DNA from: Sepiola atlantica
Lineage: Eukaryota; Mollusca; Cephalopoda; Sepiida; Sepiolidae
Length of the DNA: 64,000 nucleotides
Direction: 5' to 3'
NCBI GenBank assembly: GCA_963556195.1
Contig: CAUVYP010001208.1
Location: 5,580,001 to 5,644,000, forward strand
The position numbers and the translations under genes are program-made. The notes beneath the pieces are model-generated. The model did not search any database. It was given only the letters and a program-made list of their open reading frames with translations, and was not told where the DNA came from. Position 1 is the first letter of the stretch; each line of letters starts with the position of its first letter. Positions 50,001 to 62,098 of the stretch are shown here, in pieces.

Positions 50001-51496
50001 AACAAAATTTAGCGCGTTTGAAAGTTGATATCGCTTTTGTTTATAACTTCCACATTTATTCGAATTGTGCAACGAAACTTTGCAGACAGTCGCGGAGACA
50101 CATGTTCTACTGAAGTACCAAGTTTCAGAAGTGCAGCTCTTTTACTGCCGGAGATATGTCGATACAAACTGAATACGAAAAACATCGACAAAATTTAGCG
50201 CGTTTTAAAGTTGATAACGCTTTTGTTTATAACTTCCACATTTATTCGAATTGTGCAACGAAACTTTGCACAGATTAGCGGAGTCACATTTTCTACTGAA
50301 GTACTAAGTTTCAGAAGTGCAGCTCTTGTACTGCCGGAGATATGTCGATACAAACTGAATACGCAAAACATCGACAAAATTTAGCGCGTTTTAAAGTTGA
50401 TATCGCTTTTGTTTATAACTTCCACATTTATTCGAATTGTGCAACGAAACTTTGCACAGATTAGCGGAGTCACATTTTCTACTGAAGTACCAAGTTTCAG
50501 AAGTGCAGCTCTTGTACTGCCGGAGATATGTCGATACAAACTGAATACGCAAAACATCAACAAAATTTAGCGCGTTTTAAAGTTGATATCGCTTTTGTTT
50601 ATAACTTCCACATTTATTCGAATTGTGCAACGAAACTTTGCACAGATTAGCGGAGTCACATGTTCTACTGAAGTACCAAGTTTCAGAAGTGCAGCTCTTG
50701 TACTGCCGGAGATATGTCGATACAAACTGAATACGCAAAACCTCAACAAAATTTAGCGCGTTTTAAAGTTGATAACGCTTTTGTTTATAACTTCCACATT
50801 TATTCGAATTGTGCAACGAAACTTTGTACACAGTCGCGGATAGGCCTTTTCTACTGAAGTACCAAGTTTCAGAAGTGCAGCTCTTGTACTGCCGGAGATA
50901 TGTCGATACAAACTGAATACGCAAAACATCAACAAAATTTAGCGCGTTTTAAAGTTGATATCGCTTTTGTTTATAACTTCCACATTTATTCGAATTGTGC
51001 AACGAAACTTTGCACAGATTAGCGGAGTCACATTTTCTACTGAAGTACCAAGTTACAGAAGTGCAGCTCTTGTACTGCCGGAGATATGTCGATACAAACT
51101 GAATACGCAAAACATCAACAAAATTTAGCGCGTTTGAAAGTTGATATCGCTTTTGTTTATAACTTCCACATTTATTCGAATTGTGCAACGAAACTTTGCA
51201 GACAGTCGCGGAGACACATGTTCTACTGAAGTACGAAGTTTCAGAAGTGCAGCTCTTGTACTGCCGGAGATATGTCGATACAAACTGAATACGCAAAACA
51301 TCAACAAAATTTAGCGCGTTTTAAAGTTGATATCGCTTTTGTTTATAACTTCCACATTTATTCGAATTGTGCAACGAAACTTTGCACAGATTAGCGGAGT
51401 CACATGTTCTACTGAAGTACCAAGTTTTAGAAGTGCAGCTCTTGTACTGCCGGAGATATGTCGATACAAACTGAATACGCAAACTATCAACAAAAT
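47033..51496. repeat. HOR unit, 24 monomers (4,464 bp), three half-units
   Basis: The order is Q-S-N-H-P-K-N-P, then S-N-H-N-H-P-K-N-P, then S-N-H-K-N-P-I. Relative to the 16-monomer unit it gains one N-H dimer (49079-49450), gains a half-unit and loses one P before K. Confidence 0.83.
50753..50938. repeat. K monomer with S-type gttgataacgc start
   Basis: This K follows H directly, where P is missing, and carries gttgataacgc, otherwise seen only in S copies at 45545, 48521 and 50195. Either a short conversion tract from a nearby S or an independent base change is possible. Confidence 0.75.
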
Positions 51497-52798
51497 TTAG
51501 TGCGATTTAAAGTTGATATCGCTTTTGTTTATAACTTCACTATTCTTTAGAATTGTGCAACGAAACTTTGCAGAGATAAGCGGAGTCACTTGCTCTACTG
51601 AAGTACCAAGTTTCAGAAGTGCAGCTCTTGTACTGCCGGAGATATGTCGATACAAACTGAATACGCAAAACATCGACAAAATTTAGCGCGTTTTAAAGTT
51701 GATATCGCTTTTGTTTATAACTTCCACATTTATTCGAATTGTGCAACGAAACTTTGCACAGATTAGCGGAGTCACATTTTCTACTGAAGTACTAAGTTTC
51801 AGAAGTGCAGCTCTTGTACTGCCGGAGATATGTCGATACAAACTGAATACGCAAAACATCGACAAAATTTAGCGCGTTTTAAAGTTGATATCGCTTTTGT
51901 TTATAACTTCCACATTTATTCGAATTGTGCAACGAAACTTTGCACAGATTAGCGGAGTCACATTTTCTTCTGAAGTACCAAGTTTCAGAAGTGCAGCTCT
52001 TGTACTGCCGGAGATATGTCGATACAAACTGAATACGCAAAACATCAACAAAATTTAACGCGTTTTAAAGTTGATATCGCTTTTGTTTATAACTTCCACA
52101 TTTATTCGAATTGTGCAACGAAACTTTGCACAGATTAGCGGAGTCACATGTTCTACTGAAGTACCAAGTTTCAGAAGTGCAGCTCTTGTACTGCCGGAGA
52201 TATGTCGATACAAACTGAATACGCAAAACATCAACAAAATTTAGCGCGTTTTAAAGTTGATATCGCTTTTGTTTATAACTTCCACATTTATGCGAATTGT
52301 GCAACGAAACTTTGCAGACAGTCGCGGAGGCAAATTTTCTACTGAAGTACCAAGTTTCAGAAGTGCAGCTCTTGTACTGCCGGAGATATGTCGATACAAA
52401 CTGAATACGCAAAACATCAACAAAATTTAGCGCGTTTGAAAGTTGATATCGCTTTTGTTTATAACTTCCACATTTATTCGAATTGTGCAACGAAACTTTG
52501 CAGACAGTCGCGGAGACACATGTTCTACTGAAGTACGAAGTTTCAGAAGTGCAGCTCTTGTACTGCCGGAGATATGTCGATACAAACTGAATACGCAAAA
52601 CATCAACAAAATTTAGCGCGTTTTAAAGTTGATATCGCTTTTGTTTATAACTTCCACATTTATTCGAATTGTGCAACGAAACTTTGCACAGATTAGCGGA
52701 GTCACATGTTCTACTGAAGTACCAAGTTTTAGAAGTGCAGCTCTTGTACTGCCGGAGATATGTCGATACAAACTGAATACGCAAACTATCAACAAAAT
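51497..52798. repeat. HOR unit, 7 monomers: Q-S-E-H-L-P-I
   Basis: This 1,302-bp unit lacks the N-P'-H block of the full form. It is the first unit with E and with the tttatgcg form of L, so the border of domain 7 lies between 51.5 and 51.9 kb. Confidence 0.84.
51869..52054. repeat. Reference monomer, type E
   Basis: E is the N sequence with attttcttctgaag instead of attttctactgaag. It fills the slot after S in most units from 51.87 kb to the end of the window. Later copies change further at the same place: cttatcaag at about 56.06 kb, and cttcgtaag at about 59.22 and 63.87 kb. Confidence 0.88.
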
Positions 52799-54658
52799 TT
52801 AGTGCGATTTAAAGTTGATATCGCTTTTGTTTATAACTTCACTATTCTTTAGAATTGTGCAACGAAACTTTGCAGAGATAAGCGGAGTCACTTGCTCTAC
52901 TGAAGTACCAAGTTTCAGAAGTGCAGCTTTTGTACTGCCGGAGATATGTCGATACAAACTGAATACGCAAAACATCGACAAAATTTAGCGCGTTTTAAAG
53001 TTGATATCGCTTTTGTTTATAACTTCCACATTTATTCGAATTGTGCAACGAAACTTTGCACAGATTAGCGGAGTCACATTTTCTTCTGAAGTACCAAGTT
53101 TCAGAAGTGCAGCTCTTGTACTGCCGGAGATATGTCGATACAAACTGAATACGCAAAACATCAACAAAATTTAGCGCGTTTTAATGTTGATATCGCTTTT
53201 GTTTATAACTTCCACATTTATTCGAATTGTGCAACGAAACTTTGCACAGATTAGCGGAGTCACATGTTCTACTGAAGTACCAAGTTTCAGAAGTGCAGCT
53301 CTTGTACTGCCGGAGATATGTCGATACAAACTGAATACGCAAAACATCAACAAAATTTAGCGCGTTTTAAAGTTGATATCGCTTTTGTTTATAACTTCCG
53401 CATTTATGCGAATTGTGCAACGAAACTTTGCAGACAGTCGCGGAGGCAAATTTTCTACTCAAGTACCAAGTTTCAGAAGTGCAGCTCTTGTACTGCCGGA
53501 GATATGTCGATACAAACTGAATATGCAAAACATCAACAAAATTTAGCGCGTTTTAAAGTTGATATCGCTTTTGTTTATAACTTCCACATTTATTCGAATT
53601 GTGCAACGAAACTTTGCACAGATTAGCGGAGTCACATTTTCTACTGAAGTACCAAGTTTCAGAAGTGCAGCTCTTGTACTGCCGGAGATATGTCGATACA
53701 AACTGAATACGCAAAACATCGACAAAATTTAGCGCGTTTTAAAGTTGATATCGCTTTTGTTTATAACTTCCACATTTATTCGAATTGTGCAACGAAACTT
53801 TGCACAGATTAGCGGAGTCACATTTTCTACTGAAGTACTAAGTTTCAGAAGTGCAGCTCTTGTACTGCCGGAGATATGTCGATACAAACTGAATACGCAA
53901 AACATCGACAAAATTTAGCGCGTTTTAAAGTTGATATCGCTTTTGTTTATAACTTCCACATTTATTCGAATTGTGCAACGAAACTTTGCACAGATTAGCG
54001 GAGTCACATTTTCTTCTGAAGTACCAAGTTTCAGAAGTGCAGCTCTTGTACTGCCGGAGATATGTCGATACAAACTGAATACGCAAAACATCAACAAAAT
54101 TTAGCGCGTTTTAAAGTTGATATCGCTTTTGTTTATAACTTCCACATTTATTCGAATTGTGCAACGAAACTTTGCACAGATTAGCGGAGTCACATGTTCT
54201 ACTGAAGTACCAAGTTTCAGAAGTGCAGCTCTTGTACTGCCGGAGATATGTCGATACAAACTGAATACGCAAAACATCAACAAAATTTAGCGCGTTTTAA
54301 AGTTGATATCGCTTTTGTTTATAACTTCCACATTTATGCGAATTGTGCAACGAAACTTTGCAGACAGTCGCGGAGGCAAATTTTCTACTGAAGTACCAAG
54401 TTTCAGAAGTGCAGCTCTTGTACTGCCGGAGATATGTCGATACAAACTGAATACGCAAAACATCAACAAAATTTAGCGCGTTTGAAAGTTGATATCGCTT
54501 TTGTTTATAACTTCCACATTTATTCGAATTGTGCAACGAAACTTTGCAGACAGTCGCGGAGACACATGTTCTACTGAAGTACGAAGTTTCAGAAGTGCAG
54601 CTCTTGTACTGCCGGAGATATGTCGATACAAACTGAATACGCAAACTATCAACACAAT
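52799..54658. repeat. HOR unit, 10 monomers: Q-E-H-L-N-S-E-H-L-P/I
   Basis: E-H-L occurs twice with N-S between. S is missing after Q, and P and I are fused into one monomer (54473). Its Q has gcagcttttgtactg, shared only with the Q at 54659. Confidence 0.83.
54473..54658. repeat. Fused P/I monomer (deletion scar)
   Basis: The front and core are P (gcgcgtttgaaag, gacagtcgcggagacacatg, gtacgaag), but the tail is I (acgcaaactatcaac). In neighbouring units P and I are two separate monomers. This is what an in-register loss of 186 bp between P and I would leave. Confidence 0.83.
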
Positions 54659-56890
54659 TTAGTGCGATTTAAAGTTGATATCGCTTTTGTTTATAACTTC
54701 ACTATTCTTTAGAATTGTGCAACGAAACTTTGCAGAGATAAGCGGAGTCACTTGCTCTACTGAAGTACCAAGTTTCAGAAGTGCAGCTTTTGTACTGCCG
54801 GAGATATGTCGATACAAACTGAATACGCAAAACATCGACAAAATTTAGCGCGTTTTAAAGTTGATATCGCTTGTGTTTATAACTTCCACATTTATTCGAA
54901 TTGTGCAACGAAACTTTGCACAGATTAGCGGAGTCACATTTTCTACTGAAGTACTAAGTTTCAGAAGTGCAGCTCTTGTACTGCCGGAGATATGTCGATA
55001 CAAACTGAATACGCAAAACATCGACAAAATTTAGCGCGTTTTAAAGTTGATATGGCTTTTGTTTATAACTTACACATTTATTCGAATTGTGCAACGAAAC
55101 TTTGCACAGATTAGCGGAGTCACATTTTCTTCTGAAGTACCAAGTTTCAGAAGTGCAGCTCTTGTACTGCCGGAGATATGTCGATACAAACTGAATACGC
55201 AAAACATCAACAAAATTTAGCGCGTTTTAATGTTGATATCGCTTTTGTTTATAACTTCCACATTTATTCGAATTGTGCAACGAAACTTTGCACAGATTAG
55301 CGGAGTCACATGTTCTACTGAAGTACCAAGTTTCAGAAGTGCAGCTCTTGTACTGCCGGAGATATGTCGATACAAACTGAATACGCAAAACATCAACAAA
55401 ATTTAGCGCGTTTTAAAGTTGATATCGCTTTTGTTTATAACTTCCACATTTATGCGAATTGTGCAACGAAACTTTGCAGACAGTCGCGGAGGCAAATTTT
55501 CTACTTAAGTACCAAGTTTCAGAAGTGCAGCTCTTGTACTGCCGGAGATATGTCGATACAAACTGAATACGCAAAACATCAACAAAATTTAGCGCGTTTT
55601 AAAGTTGATATCGCTTTTGTTTATAACTTCCACATTTATTCGAATTGTGGAACGAAACTTTGCACAGATTAGCGGAGTCACATTTTCTACTGAAGTACCA
55701 AGTTTCAGAAGTGCAGCTCTTGTACTGCCGGAGATATGTCGATACAAACTGAATACGCAAAACATCGACAAAATTTAGCGCGTTTTAAAGTTGATATCGC
55801 TTTTGTTTATAACTTCCACATTTATTCGAATTGTGCAACGAAACTTTGCACAGATTAGCGGAGTCACATTTTCTACTGAAGTACTAAGTTTCAGAAGTGC
55901 AGCTCTTGTACTGCCGGAGATATGTCGATACAAACTGAATACGCAAAACATCGACAAAATTTAGCGCGTTTTAAAGTTGATATCGCTTTTGTTTATAACT
56001 TCCACATTTATTCGAATTGTGCAACGAAACTTTGCACAGATTAGCGGAGTCACATTTTCTTATCAAGTACCAAGTTTCAGAAGTGCAGCTCTTGTACTGC
56101 CGGAGATATGTCGATACAAACTGAATACGCAAAACATCAACAAAATTTAGCGCGTTTTAAAGTTGATATCGCTTTTGTTTATAACTTCCACATTTATTCG
56201 AATTGTGCAACGAAACTTTGCACAGATTAGCGGAGTCACATGTTCTACTGAAGTACCAAGTTTCAGAAGTGCAGCTCTTGTACTGCCGGAGATATGTCGA
56301 TACAAACTGAATACGCAAAACATCAACAAAATTTAGCGCGTTTTAAAGTTGATATCGCTTTTGTTTATAACTTCCACATTTATGCGAATTGTGCAACGAA
56401 ACTTTGCAGACAGTCGCGGAGGCAAATTTTCTACTGAAGTACCAAGTTTCAGAAGTGCAGCTCTTGTACTGCCGGAGATATGTCGATACAAACTGAATAC
56501 GCAAAACATCAACAAAATTTAGCGCGTTTGAAAGTTGATATCGCTTTTGTTTATAACTTCCACATTTATTCGAATTGTGCAACGAAACTTTGCAGACAGT
56601 CGCGGAGACACATGTTCTACTGAAGTACGAAGTTTCAGAAGTGCAGCTCTTGTACTGCCGGAGATATGTCGATACAAACTGAATACGCAAAACATCAACA
56701 AAATTTAGCGCGTTTTAAAGTTGATATCGCTTTTGTTTATAACTTCCACATTTATTCGAATTGTGCAACGAAACTTTGCACAGATTAGCGGAGTCACATG
56801 TTCTACTGAAGTACCAAGTTTTAGAAGTGCAGCTCTTGTACTGCCGGAGATATGTCGATACAAACTGAATACGCAAACTATCAACAAAAT
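54659..56890. repeat. HOR unit, 12 monomers: Q-S-E-H-L-N-S-E-H-L-P-I
   Basis: This is 2,232 bp with the same doubled E-H-L theme as the previous unit. The H at 55217 shares gcgttttaatgttg with the H at 53171. The first E (55031) has gttgatatggc and acttacac, both private. Confidence 0.83.
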
Positions 56891-58750
56891 TTAGTGCGTT
56901 TGAAAGTTGATATCGCTTTTGTTTATAACTTCACTATTCTTTAGAATTGTGCAACGAAACTTTGCAGAGATAAGCGGAGTCACTTGCTCTACTGAAGTAC
57001 CAAGTTTCAGAAGTGCAGCTCTTGTACTGCCGGAGATATGTCGATACAAACTGAATACGCAAAACATCGACAAAATTAAGCGCGTTTTAAAGTTGATATC
57101 GCTTTTGTTTATAACTTCCACATTTATTCGAATTGTGCAACGAAACTTTGCACAGATTAGCGGAGTCACATTTTCTACTGAAGTACTAAGTTTCAGAAGT
57201 GCAGCTCTTGTACTGCCGGAGATATGTCGATACAAACTGAATACGCAAAACATCGACAAATTTTAGCGCGTTTTAAAGTTGATATCGCTTTTGTTTATAA
57301 CTTCCACATTTATTCGAATTGTGCAACGAAACTTTGCACAGATTAGCGGAGTCACATTTTCTTCTGAAGTACCAAGTTTCAGAAGTGCAGCTCTTGTACT
57401 GCCGGAGATATGTCGATACAAACTGAATACGCAAAACATCAACAAAATTTAGCGCGTTTTAAAGTTGATATCGCTTTTGTTTATAACTTCCACATTTATT
57501 CGAATTGTGCAACGAAACTTTGCACAGATTAGCGGAGTCACATGTTCTACTGAAGTACCAAGTTTCAGAAGTGCAGCTCTTGTACTGCCGGAGATATGTC
57601 GATACAAACTGAATACGCAAAACATCAACAAAATTTAGCGCGTTTTAAAGTTGATATCGCTTTTGTTTATACCTTCCACATTTATGCGAATTGTGCAACG
57701 AAACTTTGCAGACAGTCGCGGAGGCAAATTTTCTACTGAAGTACCAAGTTTCAGAAGTGCAGCTCTTGTACTGCCGGAGATATGTCGATACAAACTGAAT
57801 ACGCAAAACATCAACAAAATTTAGCGCGTTTTAAAGTTGATATCGCTTTTGTTTATAACTTCCACATTTATTCGAATTGTGCAACGAAACTTTGCACAGA
57901 TTAGCGGAGTCACATTTTCTACTGAAGTACCAAGTTTCAGAAGTGCAGCTCTTGTACTGCCGGAGATATGTCGATACAAACTGAATACGCAAAACATCAA
58001 CAAAATTTAGCGCGTTTGAAAGTTGATATCGCTTTTGTTTATAACTTCCACATTTATTCGAATTGTGCAACGAAACTTTGCAGACAGTCGCGGAGACAAA
58101 TGTTCTACTGAAGTACCAAGTTTCAGAAGTGCAGCTCTTGTACTGCCGGAGATATGTCGATACAAACTGAATACGCAAAACATCAACAAAATTTAGCGCG
58201 TTTTAAAGTTGATATCGCTTTTGTTTATAACTTCCACATTTATTCGAATTGTGCAACGAAACTTTGCACAGATTAGCGGAGTCACATGTTCTACTGAAGT
58301 ACCAAGTTTCAGAAGTGCAGCTCTTGTACTGCCGGAGATATGTCGATACAAACTGAATACGCAAAACATCAACAAAATTTAGCGCGTTTGAAAGTTGATA
58401 TCGCTTTTGTTTATAACTTCCACATTTATTCGAATTGTGCAACGAAACTTTGCAGACAGTCGCGGAGACACATGTTCTACTGAAGTACCAAGTTTCAGAA
58501 GGGCAGCTCTTGTACTGCCGGAGATATGTCGATACAAACTGAATACGCAAAACATCAACAAAATTTAGCGCGTTTTAAAGTTGATATCGCTTTTGTTTAT
58601 AACTTCCACATTTATTCGAATTGTGCAACGAAACTTTGCACAGATTAGCGGAGTCACATGTTCTACTGAAGTACCAAGTTTTAGAAGTGCAGCTCTTGTA
58701 CTGCCGGAGATATGTCGATACAAACTGAATACGCAAACTATCAACAAAAT
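56891..58750. repeat. HOR unit, 10 monomers, full form, copy 1
   Basis: The order is Q-S-E-H-L-N-P'-H-P-I, 1,860 bp. Private bases at its left are ttagtgcgtttgaaag in Q and caaaattaagcg at the Q/S border. It shares tataccttccac in L and agaagggcagctc in P with the next copy. Confidence 0.86.
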
Positions 58751-60610
58751 TTAGTGCGATTTAAAGTTGATATCGCTTTTGTTTATAACTTCACTATTCT
58801 TTAGAATTGTGCAACGAAACTTTGCAGAGATAAGCGGAGTCACTTGCTCTACTGAAGTACCAAGTTTCAGAAGTGCAGCTCTTGTACTGCCGGAGATATG
58901 TCGATACAAACTGAATACGCAAAACATCGACAAAATTTAGCGCGTTTTAAAGTTGATATCGCTTTTGTTTATAACTTCCACATTTATTCGAATTGTGCAA
59001 CGAAACTTTGCACAGATTAGCGGAGTCACATTTTCTACTGAAGTACTAAGTTTCAGAAGTGCAGCTCTTGTACTGCCGGAGATATGTCGATACAAACTGA
59101 ATACGCAAAACATCGACAAAATTTAGCGCGTTTTAAAGTTGATATCGCTTTTGTTTATAACTTCCACATTTATTCGAATTGTGCAACGAAACTTTGCACA
59201 GATTAGCGGAGTCACATTTTCTTCGTAAGTACCAAGTTTCAGAAGTGCAGCTCTTGTACTGCCGGAGATATGTCGATACAAACTGAATACGCAAAACATC
59301 AACAAAATTTAGCGCGTTTTAAAGTTGATATCGCTTTTGTTTATAACTTCCACATTTATTCGAATTGTGCAACGAAACTTTGCACAGATTAGCGGAGTCA
59401 CATGTTCTACTGAAGTACCAAGTTTCAGAAGTGCAGCTCTTGTACTGCCGGAGATATGTCGATACAAACTGAATACGCAAAACATCAACAAAATTTAGCG
59501 CGTTTTAAAGTTGATATCGCTTTTGTTTATACCTTCCACATTTATGCGAATTGTGCAACGAAACTTTGCAGACAGTCGCGGAGGCAAATTTTCTACTGAA
59601 GTACCAAGTTTCAGAAGTGCAGCTCTTGTACTGCCGGAGATATGTCGATACAAACTGAATACGCAAAACATCAACAAAATTTAGCGCGTTTTAAAGTTGA
59701 TATCGCTTTTGTTTATAACTTCCACATTTATTCGAATTGTGCAACGAAACTTTGCACAGATTAGCGGAGTCACATTTTCTACTGAAGTACCAAGTTTCAG
59801 AAGTGCAGCTCTTGTACTGCCGGAGATATGTCGATACAAACTGAATACGCAAAACATCAACAAAATTTAGCGCGTTTGAAAGTTGATATCGCTTTTGTTT
59901 ATAACTTCCACATTTATTCGAATTGTGCAACGAAACTTTGCCGACAGTCGCGGAGACAAATGTTCTACTGAAGTACCAAGTTTCAGAAGTGCAGCTCTTG
60001 TACTGCCGGAGATATGTCGATACAAACTGAATACGCAAAACATCAACAAAATTTAGCGCGTTTTAAAGTTGATATCGCTTTTGTTTATAACTTCCACATT
60101 TATTCGAATTGTGCAACGAAACTTTGCACAGATTAGCGGAGTCACATGTTCTACTGAAGTACCAAGTTTCAGAAGTGCAGCTCTTGTACTGCCGGAGATA
60201 TGTCGATACAAACTGAATACGCAAAACATCAACAAAATTTAGCGCGTTTGAAAGTTGATATCGCTTTTGTTTATAACTTCCACATTTATTCGAATTGTGC
60301 AACGAAACTTTGCAGACAGTCGCGGAGACACATGTTCTACTGAAGTACGAAGTTTCAGAAGGGCAGCTCTTGTACTGCCGGAGATATGTCGATACAAACT
60401 GAATACGCAAAACATCAACAAAATTTAGCGCGTTTTAAAGTTGATATCGCTTTTGTTTATAACTTCCACATTTATTCGAATTGTGCAACGAAACTTTGCA
60501 CAGATTAGCGGAGTCACATGTTCTACTGAAGTACCAAGTTTTAGAAGTGCAGCTCTTGTACTGCCGGAGATATGTCGATACAAACTGAATACGCAAACTA
60601 TCAACAAAAT
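58751..60610. repeat. HOR unit, 10 monomers, full form, copy 2
   Basis: It has the same order as 56891-58750 and differs by a handful of bases, for example cttcgtaag in E (about 59.22 kb), ccgacagtcg in P' (about 59.94 kb) and gtacgaag in P (about 60.35 kb). Confidence 0.86.
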
Positions 60611-62098
60611 TTAGTGCGATTTAAAGTTGATATCGCTTTTGTTTATAACTTCACTATTCTTTAGAATTGTGCAACGAAACTTTGCAGAGATAAGCGGAGT
60701 CACTTGCTCTACTGAAGTACCAAGTTTCAGAAGTGCAGCTCTTGTACTGCCGGAGATATGTCGATACAAACTGAATACGCAAAACATCGACAAAATTTAG
60801 CGCGTTTTAAAGTTGATATCGCTTTTGTTTATAACTTCCACATTTATTCGAATTGTGCAACGAAACTTTGCACAGATTAGCGGAGTCACATTTTCTACTG
60901 AAGTACTAAGTTTCAGAAGTGCAGCTCTTGTACTGCCGGAGATATGTCGATACAAACTGAATACGCAAAACATCGACAAAATTTAGCGCGTTTTAAAGTT
61001 GATATCGCTTTTGTTTATACCTTCCACATTTATGCGAATTGTGCAACGAAACTTTGCAGACAGTCGCGGAGGCAAATTTTCTACTGAAGTACCAAGTTTC
61101 AGAAGTGCAGCTCTTGTACTGCCGGAGATATGTCGATACAAACTGAATACGCAAAACATCAACAAAATTTAGCGCGTTTTAAAGTTGATATCGCTTTTGT
61201 TTATAACTTCCACATTTATTCGAATTGTGCAACGAAACTTTGCACAGATTAGCGGAGTCACATTTTCTACTGAAGTACCAAGTTTCAGAAGTGCAGCTCT
61301 TGTACTGCCGGAGATATGTCGATACAAACTGAATACGCAAAACATCAACAAAATTTAGCGCGTTTGAAAGTTGATATCGCTTTTGTTTATAACTTCCACA
61401 TTTATTCGAATTGTGCAACGAAACTTTGCAGACAGTCGCGGAGACAAATGTTCTACTGAAGTACCAAGTTTAAGAAGTGCAGCTCTTGTACTGCCGGAGA
61501 TATGTCGATACAAACTGAATACGCAAAACATCAACAAAATTTAGCGCGTTTTAAAGTTGATATCGCTTTTGTTTATAACTTCCACATTTATTCGAATTGT
61601 GCAACGAAACTTTGCACAGATTAGCGGAGTCACATGTTCTACTGAAGTACCAAGTTTCAGAAGTGCAGCTCTTGTACTGCCGGAGATATGTCGATACAAA
61701 CTGAATACGCAAAACATCAACAAAATTTAGCGCGTTTGAAAGTTGATATCGCTTTTGTTTATAACTTCCACATTTATTCGAATTGTGCAACGAAACTTTG
61801 CAGACAGTCGCGGAGACACATGTTCTACTGAAGTACGAAGTTTCAGAAGTGCAGCTCTTGTACTGCCGGAGATATGTCGATACAAACTGAATACGCAAAA
61901 CATCAACAAAATTTAGCGCGTTTTAAAGTTGATATCGCTTTTGTTTATAACTTCCACATTTACTCGAATTGTGCAACGAAACTTTGCACAGATTAGCGGA
62001 GTCACATGTTCTACTGAAGTACCAAGTTTTAGAAGTGCAGCTCTTGTACTGCCGGAGATATGTCGATACAAACTGAATACGCAAACTATCAACAAAAT
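60611..62098. repeat. HOR unit, 8 monomers: Q-S-L-N-P'-H-P-I
   Basis: This 1,488-bp unit is the full form without E-H. The L keeps tataccttccac and tttatgcg, linking it to the two full units on its left. Confidence 0.85.

Larger units (their letters stand above)
44057..51496. repeat. HOR domain 6: S-N-H-P-K-N-P unit, with or without I-Q
   Basis: The 7-monomer string S-N-H-P-K-N-P recurs at 44243, 45545 and 47219, with modified forms at 48521 and 50195. In some copies I-Q is inserted before the next S (46847-47218, 51311-51682). Where I-Q is absent, the last P has an acgaaaaacatcgac tail and the following S has gttgataacgc (45.55, 48.54 and 50.21 kb). Confidence 0.86.
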
